Shown here piece after piece: positions 26,478-33,909 of a DNA stretch of 64,000 nt. How positions within the stretch are numbered: position 1 is the first letter of the stretch; every line of letters begins with the position of its first letter. The notes under the pieces were generated by a model. That model was given only the letters and a program-made list of their open reading frames with translations. It ran no database searches and had not been told where the DNA came from. Source of the DNA: Selenomonas sp963528755 (GTDB taxonomy: Bacteria; Bacillota; Negativicutes; Selenomonadales; Selenomonadaceae). The position numbers and the translations under genes are program-made. The stretch is taken from positions 344,978-408,977 of the forward strand of contig NZ_CAURXA010000001.1 of the NCBI RefSeq assembly GCF_963528755.1. The letters run 5' to 3'.

Positions 26478-26921
26478 TTAGCTTATTTCCTCCGTTTCAA
26501 TATTTTCAAATCCTTGGTTTACTGCATTCGTATACAAGGCAGATATGATCTTATCATCAACAGAAGAAATATCTACATATACACTATCTGTTACAATAAC
26601 TTCTAAATAAGCTCCATTTAGCTTGTCCGTTTTGTTCTCGAGGGAAGATTTTAAGCTGAATATACCTGATACGATATAATACCTACGCGACATGAGTACT
26701 GAAAAGAAATCTTGGTTTGAAAAATACTTGAAATCAAATAAATCAACCATTTCACCGTTTATATTGTGCCATGCCTGAAGATCACCAATTATCGCTGTAC
26801 CATAAACCTCCCATGTACCATCGACCATATCCTTTATGGGGGAAAGTATACGATATAAATATTGTCCCCATCCATTTGGAATGATGAAACTTATTTTTTG
26901 TATATGATTCAAAGTTCGCAC
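26478..26921 (-). CDS. DUF2691-like protein, putative immunity protein
   Basis: 147 residues, intact. ISFIIPNGWGQYLYRILSPI at the start and VIVTDSVYVDISSVDDKI ... TNAVNQGFENIE near the end resemble DUF2691 proteins. It sits exactly where a CdiI-type immunity gene would be: after an FhaB C-terminal stub and before a second CT module. I infer that the matching toxin domain was deleted, leaving the immunity gene. The start is GTG 26921; a TTG three codons later is also possible. Confidence 0.5.
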   Translation of the reverse strand: MRTLNHIQKISFIIPNGWGQYLYRILSPIKDMVDGTWEVYGTAIIGDLQAWHNINGEMVDLFDFKYFSNQDFFSVLMSRRYYIVSGIFSLKSSLENKTDKLNGAYLEVIVTDSVYVDISSVDDKIISALYTNAVNQGFENIETEEIS

Positions 26922-26937
26922 CTATTTTCTGTCCACA

Positions 26938-27399
26938 TTACCATCTGACGATTTGAGCCGTACCTGGATCTTTGCCATCAAGTGCCTTAATAACAGCTTC
27001 GTTGACTCCTGCACCAATGGCACCAGAAGCAAAGTCAGCGCCTGTGATCTGGCTCATGATGCCGCTGATGATGGCATGGACGGCGACTTTTCTGCCGCTG
27101 CCGTCATCGGGGAGGTTATGGGCGAGGCGGAAGGCTTCTTCACCGAAGGCTTTGGCAAGTTCTTGTTGTTCTTCGATCTTTTGCTTGTCAAAGATACGTT
27201 CAAGCTCATTCAGCGAGTTCGCTGTATCGCGGCTCAAGGCAGAGATGTCCTGCGTGGGATTTTCGCGAATGTCGATTGTTCCCGGTGCAACGGCAGAAGT
27301 TGTCGTGCTGTTCGCATCGCCCTTGTCGCCCTCCACACGAATGGCGGCGAGATTGCCAGTCTCGTATACCTTCGCACCGAGATTTACGCCGCCATACAA
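26938..27399 (-). pseudogene. Filamentous haemagglutinin/CdiA C-terminal stub
   Basis: About 150 residues of the end of a TpsA adhesin: GGVNLGAKVYETGNLAAIRVEG, the TANSLNELERIFDKQKIEEQ helix, AFRLAHNLPDDGSGRK, then the pretoxin block SQITGADFASGAIGAGVNEAVIKAL and DPGTAQIVRW followed by a stop. The large N-terminal haemagglutinin part is absent; the sequence upstream switches abruptly to a phage DUF1492 fragment on the opposite strand near 27399. The toxin domain that should follow the pretoxin block is also missing. Confidence 0.72.
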
Positions 27400-27552
27400 C
27401 AGGTGACAGACAGGGATGCGCGTCGCGTGCTGCATCTTCGCTACAGGGGGTATCGCTCGTGGTCGGCGATAGCAGAAGAGATGAAGCTGAGCCTGCGGCA
27501 AATTTATCGGCTACACGGAGAAGGATTGAAAAAATTTTCGATTCGGGCATAG
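27400..27552 (+). pseudogene. DUF1492 phage regulator, C-terminal fragment
   Basis: Codons for VTDRDARRVLHLRYRGYRSW, then AIAEEMKLSLRQIYRLHGEGL match the end of the complete DUF1492 protein at 62404-62832 (sigma-70 region 4-like helix-turn-helix). The first two thirds are missing; upstream is the antisense adhesin stub. It marks the left junction of the decayed prophage. Confidence 0.8.
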
Positions 27553-27581
27553 GATGTCACTAAATGGCAGTCGATGTCCTC

Positions 27582-27669
27582 TTGATGTCAATGGGTTGAT
27601 TTTGATATGATAGAATCAGTGAGAATAGGAAGAAGCCATCGAGGGAGAAATCCCATCGGTGGCTTTTTT
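27582..27669 (+). promoter_or_regulatory. Promoter plus terminator-like hairpin leader of the HNH gene (copy 1)
   Basis: TTGATG (27582-27587), 18-bp spacer, TATGAT (27606-27611), then a hairpin GCCATCGAGGGA/TCCCATCGGTGGC (27635-27663) followed by TTTTTT, ending 16 bp before the HNH start. The same arrangement, nearly base for base, precedes the second HNH gene at 62861-62947. Confidence 0.65.
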
Positions 27670-27684
27670 GATGGAGGGGAAGCG

Positions 27685-28038
27685 ATGCCGAGGAACCCGA
27701 AACGCCCATGTTGCTACGGCGGCTGTCCCAATTTGACGGGCAGCAAGAGCGGCTACTGCGAGAAGCATGAGAAACCGATGCAGAGGTACTACGAACGTTT
27801 TGCTCGCGGCTACAGACAGCACGAGCGGTACGGCAGTGTGTGGCGAAAGATTCGTGACAGGCATCTGGCACGAGAACCGCGGTGCGAGATGTGCAAAGAG
27901 CACGGACGCTTCGTGGCGGCGACGCTCGTGCATCACATCAAGCCGCTCGGCGATGGCGGCAGGTATGACGAGAGCAATCTCATGTCGCTCTGCATTAGCT
28001 GTCACGAGAAAATTCATCGGAGAAGCCGAGAAAGATAA
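27685..28038 (+). CDS. Phage HNH endonuclease (packaging-associated), copy 1
   Basis: 117 residues. A zinc-binding N-terminus (CCYGGCPNLTGSKSGYCEKH), a conserved WRKIRDRHLAREPRCEMCKE block and the HNH core TLVHHIKPLGDGG ... NLMSLCISCHEKIH. Small HNH proteins beside the terminase genes are needed for cos cleavage in HK97-like phages, and this one lies upstream of terminase remnants. The start is ATG 27685 with GGAGGGG upstream. It is intact and about 80% similar to the HNH protein at 62962-63318. Confidence 0.9.
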   Translation: MPRNPKRPCCYGGCPNLTGSKSGYCEKHEKPMQRYYERFARGYRQHERYGSVWRKIRDRHLAREPRCEMCKEHGRFVAATLVHHIKPLGDGGRYDESNLMSLCISCHEKIHRRSRER

Positions 28039-28060
28039 AAGCCGACTCAAAAAGAATCGG

Positions 28061-28333
28061 CTAGGAGAGATCAGAGTGTGAACCTGTGCAGGAAGCTGTT
28101 AGGATAAGCTGTCCCTTGTCGATGGCATAGACGAGCAGCCAATCGGGAGCGACATGGCATTCACGAAACCCAATGTAATTACCGACAAGCGCGTGATCGC
28201 GATGCTTTTCAGACAAGGGTTCTTCTGCGCAGAGCGTTTGCAGGACATCGTCCAGCTTTTTCATATTCGCCCCGCGTTTTCGCAGACGTTTCAAGTCCTT
28301 GCGAAATTGCGTGGTAGTTACGAGTTCAAGCAT
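28061..28333 (-). CDS. yafQ: YafQ/RelE-family toxin
   Basis: 90 residues of the YafQ branch of RelE-type ribosome-dependent mRNA endonucleases. Seen: TTQFRKDLKRLRKRG, LSEKHRDHALVGNYIGFRECHV, DWLLVYAI and a C-terminal CTGSHSDLS-like tail. The C-terminal region keeps the His-rich pattern of YafQ (HRDH and GSHSDL). The start is ATG 28333, overlapping the antitoxin gene by 8 bp, so the pair is translationally coupled. Confidence 0.9.
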   Translation of the reverse strand: MLELVTTTQFRKDLKRLRKRGANMKKLDDVLQTLCAEEPLSEKHRDHALVGNYIGFRECHVAPDWLLVYAIDKGQLILTASCTGSHSDLS

Positions 28334-28619
28334 CGCCGTCCTCCTCACCTAAGTCTTTTAAAAGTGTACTTAGGGAACGATAGCGTTTTGCCTCGATTTT
28401 CCCGTCCATAATGGCGCGCGCTTCATCGATGGCTAGTAGCGTCTCTTTATTGTAGCGCGGCTGCTTCGGCTGGAAGGGAAAGCCGCCCTCCATGATGGAT
28501 GCGTGCAGAAAGATGTTGATGGCATCGGTGATGGATATGCCGAAGCTGGAAAAGACATCCTCTGCATGGGCTTTCACCGTAGGCTCGATGCGCATGTTGA
28601 TGGTGGCAGTTTTGGTCAT
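28326..28619 (-). CDS. dinJ: DinJ/RelB-family antitoxin
   Basis: 97 residues. The N-terminal ribbon-helix-helix (TATINMRIEPTVKAHAEDVFSSFGISITDAINIFL) binds DNA and autorepresses; the C-terminal part neutralises YafQ. The start is ATG 28619 with AGGAGG upstream. The pair reads against the phage genes, between HNH and the packaging-like motif, as cargo genes in prophages often do. Confidence 0.9.
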   Translation of the reverse strand: MTKTATINMRIEPTVKAHAEDVFSSFGISITDAINIFLHASIMEGGFPFQPKQPRYNKETLLAIDEARAIMDGKIEAKRYRSLSTLLKDLGEEDGDA

Positions 28620-28685
28620 GATACGATTCCTCCTTTCGTTTATTGTAATGCGAAAGTGAAGCAAATGCAAGCTGTGTTTTGGCAT

Positions 28686-28739
28686 CCCCCGGGGGCGGAA
28701 AAATCTCCAAAACCGCGCCATTGCCGGACCGACGATGGG
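28686..28739. other. Putative phage packaging (cos/pac) motif, copy 1
   Basis: CCCCCGGGGG palindrome followed by AAATCTCCAAAACCGCGCC and on to GATGGG. The 39 bp at 28701-28739 match 63925-63963 with two differences. In many Firmicute phages a CCCCCGGGGG-type element with such a tail lies between the HNH gene and the terminase small subunit, so a packaging site is a reasonable inference, not shown. Confidence 0.45.
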
Positions 28740-28775
28740 TCACGCGCAAAAAAAGAACGGTTCATGGAATTCCCC

Positions 28776-28984
28776 ATGACGGAATTGGACGGAGCAGACC
28801 TTGCAGATGCCGCAGAGCTTTTCGGTGCAGATATGCCGAATCCGAGTGAGTACCTGTCTGCGCGGCAGTCTGCGCGAATTCGACTTCATCAATCCCGTCA
28901 TCATTGACAAGAACTGCGGCATCCTCGCAGGTCACGGGCGCGTTGCCGCTGCCAAGGCGGAGGGCATGAAGAGTGTGCCAGAAG
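28776..28984 (+). pseudogene. ParB-like N-terminal fragment of a phage methyltransferase-type protein
   Basis: ELDGADLADAAELFGAD followed, after a frameshift near 28850, by REFDFINPVIIDKNCGILAG and HGRVAAAKAEGMKSVPE. The second block is a ParB/Srx-like domain with the GHGR motif, as found at the N-terminus of phage ParB-methyltransferase fusions. The frame then runs into the middle of the terminase gene, so a deletion fused the two. Confidence 0.65.
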
Positions 28985-30154
28985 CGCATGGTGTATTTGC
29001 CGACGAACAGCTTCTATCAAGTGCTCTCAGCAGAGGCCTATTCAAAGCACGGATTCAACATCCACGGTGTCGTGTTCGACGAATTGCACACGCAGCCGAA
29101 CCGCAAACTCTTTGACGTTATGACGAAAGGCTCGGGCGATGCGCGAATGCAGCCGCTCTATTTCCTCATCACGACGGCGGGGACAGATACACAGTCCATC
29201 TGTTACGAGACGCATCAGAAGGCGAAGGACATCTTAGAGGGACGAAAAATCGACCAGACATTCTATCCTGTCATCTATGGTGCAAAGGAAGATGAGGATT
29301 GGACAGATCCCGAGGTATGAAAACGGTCGAATCCATCGCTCGGCATCACGGTAGGCATCGACAAGGTGCAGGCGGCGTGTGACTCTGCGCGTCAGAATCC
29401 AGCTGAGGAGAACAGCTTCCGTCAGCTTCGTTTGAACCAGTGGGTCAAGCAGTCCGTGCGCTGGATGCCGATGGACAAATGGGATGCGTGCGCCGCGACT
29501 GTGGATGCCGGAGCCTTGAAGGGGCGCGTCTGCTACGGCGGTCTTGACCTCTCGTCGACGACGGATGTCACGGCATTTGTGCTCGTGTTTCCTCCGACGG
29601 ATGAAGATGAGTCTTTTGCTGTGCTTCCGTATTTCTGGATTCCCGAGGAGAACATCGACTTGCGCGTGCGGCGTGACCATGTGCCTTATGACGTATGGCA
29701 GAAGCAGGGTTTTCTCATGACCACGGAGGGAAACGTCGTGCATTACGGCTTCATCGAGAAATTCATCGAAGAACTGGGCAAGACGTACAACATCCGCGAG
29801 ATCGCCTTTGACCGCTGGGGTGCGGTGCAGATGGTGCAGAACCTCGAAGGAATGGGCTTCACCGTCGTCCCGTTCGGGCAGGGATTCAAGGATATGAGTC
29901 CGCCGACGAAGGAACTGATGAAGCTGACGCTGGAAAAGAAAATAGCGCACGGCGGGCATCCCGTCATGCGCTGGATGGCAGACAACATCTTCATTCGCAC
30001 CGACCCTGCGGGGAACATCAAGGCGGATAAGGAGAAGTCCACCGAGCGGATTGACGGCGTGATCGCGCTTATTATGGCGCTTGATCGCGCGATTCGCTGC
30101 GGCAATGATGCGTCGGAATCGGTGTATAATGAGCGAGGAATTTTGCTGCTGTAA
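28985..30154 (+). pseudogene. terL: Phage terminase large subunit, 5'-truncated with in-frame stop
   Basis: The ATPase N-terminus with Walker A is missing; the frame begins at NSFYQVLSAEAYSKHGFN, then the Walker B-like VVFDELHTQPNRKL, LITTAGTD, a TGA stop at 29318-29320, and continues in the same frame through NQWVKQSVRWMPMDKWD, YGGLDLSSTTDVTAFVLV (first nuclease Asp), FDRWGAVQMVQ and the C-terminal VIALIMALDRAIR. This is the HK97-type terminase that packages phage DNA. The truncation and nonsense codon make the prophage non-productive. Confidence 0.88.
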
Positions 30155-30202
30155 GGGCTTGCATGAATGATAGATGTCCTTATCCAAGAGCATCGGTCAT
30201 GG

Positions 30203-30598
30203 TCAATCTGCCTCGTCAATACGTTCGATTTTGAAAATCACAGGACGGGTTCCGTCAGAACAGCAACATATGATGGTGTTCTCTTCCCTCATCCACCCTT
30301 TCATGATCAATCCACTCTGCAGTCCTGCATAGATGTAGCGAGAAATGGCATCCCATGCTTCCGAGCAATGGGGCTTTCGGGGGCCTCCCGCTACCGTATC
30401 AGGATTTGCTGTTGTTTTGACTAGTGTGTTAAGTCCGCCCTGGCAGAAATGGTCGTTTCTTTCATCCCTCTCAAAGATGAATTCATCTCCCACATTGTAG
30501 CAGGGACAGTCTCCGGAATTGGGATCGGCGCAATACTCCTTTTGCAATTCGGGATACAGCTTTTTGTCGATAACCGTAAGTTTCACCTTGTGCTTCAT
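30203..30598 (-). CDS. TIGR04076-type small cysteine-rich protein
   Basis: 131 residues beginning KHKVKLTVIDKKLYPELQKEY, with CPCYNVGDEF, HFCQGGL and a late CCC triplet. The opening and the Cys pattern fit the TIGR04076 family, common in anaerobes and without a proven function. The start is ATG 30598 with GGAGGAAG upstream. It lies on the minus strand between the terminase and portal genes, so it is either cargo or an insertion. It is intact while its neighbours are broken. Confidence 0.6.
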   Translation of the reverse strand: MKHKVKLTVIDKKLYPELQKEYCADPNSGDCPCYNVGDEFIFERDERNDHFCQGGLNTLVKTTANPDTVAGGPRKPHCSEAWDAISRYIYAGLQSGLIMKGWMREENTIICCCSDGTRPVIFKIERIDEAD

Positions 30599-30660
30599 TA
30601 CTCTTCCTCCCAATATTCGGCTTCACAGCCATATACACAGATTGTCATCAAAGGAGAACG

Positions 30661-31673
30661 ATGCTCATGAACCTATTCAGCAAACTCTTTCGTTCGCGGG
30701 ACAAGCCCATGAATCATCTCGGCGGCTTGTCTTTTTTGTTTGGACAGACGGCAGCGGGTAAGGCGGTCAACGAGCGAACGGCAATGCAGACAACGGCGGT
30801 CTATGCCTGTGTCCGTATTCTTGCCGAATCAATCGCAGGGCTGCCGCTTCACGTCTATGCCTACCAAGGGCGGGGCAAAGAGCGCGTGCCGGAGCATCTG
30901 CTGTACTTCCTGCTCCATGATGCGCCGAATCCCGAGATGACCTCCTTTATATTTTGCGAAACAATGATGAATCACCTTCTTTTATGGGGGAATGCCTACG
31001 CACAAATTTTGCGGGATGGCAGGGGCAAGGTTCTCGGACTCTATCCGCTGCTCCCGGACAAGATGGAGGTGAGTCGGGACAGCCGCACAGGAGAACTCTA
31101 CTACACCTACACGAGAACCACGGAGGAGAATCCGAACTTCAAGGACAAAGGGCAGATTCGTTTGCGGCGTGAGGATGTGTTGCATATTCCAGGACTCGGC
31201 TTCGACGGTCTTGTGGGCTATTCGCCCATTGCTATGGCAAAGAATGCCGTCGGCATCGCTCTGGCGACGGAGGAATACGGCGCGGCATTTTCCGACATGG
31301 TGCGCGTCCGGGTGGTGTCTTGGAGCATCCGGGCGTATTGAAAGACCCGTCGAAGCTGCGGGAAAGCTGGCACGCCGTTTACGGCGGTACGATGAACACG
31401 GGCAGAATCGCTGTGCTGGAAGAGGGCGTCAAGTATCAGCAGATTGCCATCCCGCCCGAAGAAGCGCAGTTCCTTGAGACGAGAAAGTTTCAGATCGACG
31501 AGATTGCTCGGTTCTACCGTGTGCCGCCGCATATGGTCGGAGATTTGGAGAAATCGAGCTTCAACAATATCGAGCAGCAATCCTTGGAGTTCATCAAGTA
31601 CACGCTGAATCCGTGGGTCGTGCGCTGGGAGCAGTCGCTGCAGAAAGCCTTGCTTACAGATAAGGAGCGATAG
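30661..31673 (+). pseudogene. HK97-type phage portal protein, frameshifted
   Basis: The first frame (30661-31341) has the portal start NLFSKLFRSRDKP, ERTAMQTTAVYACVRILAES, HLLLWGNAYAQILRDGRGK and LHIPGLGFDGLVGYSPI. The second frame (from about 31320) continues LEHPGVLKDPSKLRESW, GGTMNTGRIAVLEEG and IARFYRVPPHMVGDLEKSS. The shift lies near 31295 where a stretch expected to read AAFFANGA is damaged. The portal forms the DNA entry ring of the capsid. Confidence 0.88.
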
Positions 31674-31692
31674 GAATATTTCATTCGCTTCG

Positions 31693-31860
31693 TGGCAGCC
31701 TTCGTACCAGATGGGCGAACCCGACCAGCTGCTCGGCTATCCCGTGTATTCCTCAGCATATATGCCCGCTATCATCGAGAACGCAGCACGGATGGGGCTT
31801 CCCGTTCCGCAGAAATTGCAGGACATGATGCACAGCATTAAAAATCAAGAGGGTACATAA
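31693..31860 (+). pseudogene. Capsid C-terminal scrap fused to a second phage fragment
   Basis: Codons for WQPSYQMGEPDQLLGYPVYS and AYMPAI match the end of HK97-type major capsid proteins; the frame then reads ENAARMGLPVPQKLQDM and ends at TAA 31858. The second part is repeated at 34940-35017. Most of the capsid gene is absent. Confidence 0.6.
31771..31848. repeat. 78-bp direct repeat, left copy
   Basis: Begins ATCATCGAGAACGCAGCACG and ends AAAATCAA. It matches 34940-35017 with only a handful of differences. Together they bracket the HxlR/ACGX/radical SAM/MDR cassette. Confidence 0.85.
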
Positions 31861-31863
31861 CAA

Positions 31864-31902
31864 CTTCAACGCCCGGCGGATGATTGTCGGGCGTTGAAGT
31901 TT
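31864..31902. terminator. Phage-derived terminator
   Basis: CTTCAACGCCCG (31864-31875) pairs perfectly with CGGGCGTTGAAG (31888-31899). A decayed copy follows the right 78-bp repeat at about 35031-35060. Confidence 0.7.
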
Positions 31903-31917
31903 GTGTGAAGCATATTT

Positions 31918-32244
31918 TTATTCTGCAAGCTCTTTATATCTGCGCCCCCATTGTTTCATAGCTGCAATGATGGGATTTAGGGATTCGCCCAATGAAGAGA
32001 GCGCATATTCCACACGCGGCGGCACTTCAGGGTAAACGGTGCGCGTGATGATGCCGTCAGCCTCCATCTGTCGAAGACTGTCCGTCAGTACCTTCTGGCT
32101 GATCCCCACCAGAGCTCTTTGCAATTCGTTAAAACGCCAAGGACGCAAGATGAGATTCCTGATAATAAGAAGCTTCCACTTGCTTCCAATCATGCTGACT
32201 GTCGTTGCGACATCGCATTCTGGAAGATCTTCTTTTTTGCGCAT
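31918..32244 (-). CDS. HxlR-family winged-helix regulator
   Basis: 108 residues of the HxlR/MarR-like family: CDVATTVSMIGSKWKLLIIRN, RPWRFNELQRALVGISQKVL, LRQMEADGIITRTVYPEVPP and VEYALSSLGESL. The conserved Cys near the N-terminus (PECDV), found in redox- or aldehyde-sensing HxlR proteins, is present. The start is ATG 32244 with GGAGATGG upstream. It is divergent from the ACGX peptide gene, with a palindrome in the shared region, so it probably regulates the RiPP cassette and itself. Confidence 0.88.
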   Translation of the reverse strand: MRKKEDLPECDVATTVSMIGSKWKLLIIRNLILRPWRFNELQRALVGISQKVLTDSLRQMEADGIITRTVYPEVPPRVEYALSSLGESLNPIIAAMKQWGRRYKELAE

Positions 32245-32289
32245 GACAAACCATCTCCTCACATTATATATGCAGCACTTAAAATAAAA

Positions 32290-32315
32290 TGTTACATACT
32301 ATATATAATGTAACA
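32290..32315. promoter_or_regulatory. Palindromic operator between HxlR and the peptide gene
   Basis: Perfect 8-bp arms TGTTACAT (32290-32297) and ATGTAACA (32308-32315) around a 10-bp A/T spacer. A second palindrome, TACTTTAAAGTA, lies near 32373. HxlR proteins typically bind GTAC/GTTAC-type dyads. Confidence 0.65.
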
Positions 32316-32409
32316 GCCGCAAAATGTCAATAACCTGCCACCCTGTTATAGAAGAGTTTCTTTCGTTATACTTACTTTAAAGTAACGCAGGTTACAAAAT
32401 TGTGCGTAC

Positions 32410-32438
32410 TTGCGGCAGGTTGCATCCATGGATATAAT
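32410..32438 (+). promoter_or_regulatory. Promoter of the ACGX peptide gene
   Basis: TTGCGG (32410-32415), a 17-bp spacer and a perfect TATAAT (32433-32438), about 52 bp before the ATG at 32491. Confidence 0.65.
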
Positions 32439-32490
32439 CGAAATCACAGGAGGCAATGGTGCCTGCTGGATGTCGATAAGGAGGACGATT

Positions 32491-32703
32491 ATGGCGTTAT
32501 CAGACCTTTCCGGATGGGCGGAAGACAAGACTGCCAGCGGCTGCGGAGCAGCCTGCGGTGCAGGTGACAAGCCCAATGAGAAACCTGCTGCCTGCGGTGC
32601 TGATGATAAGCCTGCAGAAGCCCCTGCAGCCTGCGGTGCTAGCGACAAGCCACAAGAGAAGCCGTCGGCTTGCGGGTCTTCCTGCGGCGCAGGTGACAAA
32701 TAA
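32491..32703 (+). CDS. ACGX-repeat RiPP precursor peptide
   Basis: A 70-residue peptide. The leader ALSDLSGWAEDKT is followed by a core of repeated Cys-Gly units: GCGAACGAGDKP, AACGADDKP, AACGASDKP, SACGSSCGAGDK. Seven cysteines, each followed by Gly or Ser, are spaced by acidic/DKP linkers. This fits the ACGX-repeat peptide family that I recall as paired with a dedicated radical SAM/SPASM enzyme (TIGR04341 with TIGR04340). The product and its activity are, to my knowledge, not established. AAGGAGG lies 5-6 bp before ATG 32491, which decides the start. A terminator separates it from the maturase. Confidence 0.82.
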   Translation: MALSDLSGWAEDKTASGCGAACGAGDKPNEKPAACGADDKPAEAPAACGASDKPQEKPSACGSSCGAGDK

Positions 32704-32740
32704 GATTGGGATAAAACCCCTTCTTGTTTGAGCAGAACGG

Positions 32741-32778
32741 GAATCCTCCAGCTTTATCAGGGTTGGAGGATTCTTTTT
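32741..32778 (+). terminator. Terminator between precursor peptide and maturase
   Basis: GAATCCTCCA pairs perfectly with TGGAGGATTC around a 13-base loop and is followed by TTTTT. It should make the precursor transcript far more abundant than the downstream enzyme genes, a layout seen in other RiPP operons. Confidence 0.85.
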
Positions 32779-32832
32779 GAAAGAAAACAGCTGCGCAGAT
32801 GATACAGATGAAACGGACAACGGTGAAAGATC

Positions 32833-33882
32833 ATGAAACCATACTTTTCTTTTCAATGGCACATAACAGATGCATGTGACCAGAGGTGCAAGCACTGCTA
32901 TATTTACTCCGCCGGCGACCATACCTGTATTCTTTCCATGACATGGAAGCAGATGGAAAGCACCTTCTACAACTGCCTTGATTTCTGCGAAGTATATGGA
33001 AGAATGCCCTATTTTTATATTACGGGCGGTGATCCGATCCTGCATCCTGATTTCTGGAAACTGCTTAAACTGATTCACGATCATGCGATCAAGTTCACGA
33101 TTCTCGGCAATCCGTTTCATCTGAATGACCAGATTTGTCGGGAGTTAAAATGGTATGGCTGTGAGAAGTACCAGCTTTCTCTTGATGGACTCAGGGAAAC
33201 GCACGATTGGTTCAGGAAGCCAGGCTCTTATGACTGTACCTTAGAAAAGATTGCCTGTCTCAACAAGGCGGGCATACGGAGCGTCATCATGACCACGGTA
33301 TCCAAAACGAATCGTATGGAAGTACCAGGCATCATTGATGTGGTCGCGGAGGCCGGGGTGAATGTATTTGCCTTTTCCCGATACGTTCCGAGCGGCGGTG
33401 ATCTGGATGTGTCCATGACAGCGCAGGAATATCGGGAACTGCTTGCTGTCTGCGATCAGAAGTTCAAAGATTATGCGGAGCAGGGATGCGATACCTACTT
33501 CAACAAAAAGGATCACCTATGGACGTTGTATGAATACGAGACGGGGGCATTTAAGATTCCCCAAAACGCGAAGACTGGTATGATCTACAACGGCTGCAAC
33601 TGTGGAAACTGTCATATCACCATTCTTCCTTCCGGCGATATCTACGCTTGTCGCAGAGCAGCAGACAGCAAGGTCGGAAATGTTTTTGAAGACCGTCTTG
33701 CTGATGTATGGGTGACAAGCATGGAAAGTTATCGGGAATACGAGCGGTTTGGTAAATGTGCGCGATGCAAACTGCTTGCATGGTGCAGGGGCTGTCCTGC
33801 CGTGGCAAAGGGGACAAGCGGCAGTTTTTATGCCGAAGATCCGCAGTGCTGGGCAGATGAAAACGGAATACTGTTTCAATAA
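32833..33882 (+). CDS. Radical SAM/SPASM peptide-modifying enzyme, ACGX system
   Basis: A 349-residue enzyme. The radical SAM cluster motif CDQRCKHC (CxxxCxxC) is near residue 14-21, with YFYITGGDPILHPDFWKLL following. A central TIM-barrel part has KYQLSLDGLRETHDWFR. The C-terminal SPASM domain has many cysteines (GCNCGNCHITILPSGDIYACRR and CARCKLLAWCRGCP) for auxiliary [4Fe-4S] clusters. Such enzymes install thioether or C-C bonds in Cys-rich RiPP precursors. The adjacent precursor gene is the obvious substrate (inference). The frame is intact. Confidence 0.9.
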   Translation: MKPYFSFQWHITDACDQRCKHCYIYSAGDHTCILSMTWKQMESTFYNCLDFCEVYGRMPYFYITGGDPILHPDFWKLLKLIHDHAIKFTILGNPFHLNDQICRELKWYGCEKYQLSLDGLRETHDWFRKPGSYDCTLEKIACLNKAGIRSVIMTTVSKTNRMEVPGIIDVVAEAGVNVFAFSRYVPSGGDLDVSMTAQEYRELLAVCDQKFKDYAEQGCDTYFNKKDHLWTLYEYETGAFKIPQNAKTGMIYNGCNCGNCHITILPSGDIYACRRAADSKVGNVFEDRLADVWVTSMESYREYERFGKCARCKLLAWCRGCPAVAKGTSGSFYAEDPQCWADENGILFQ

Positions 33883-33909
33883 AAACTCAAGATAAGAAGG
33901 ATATGCCAC

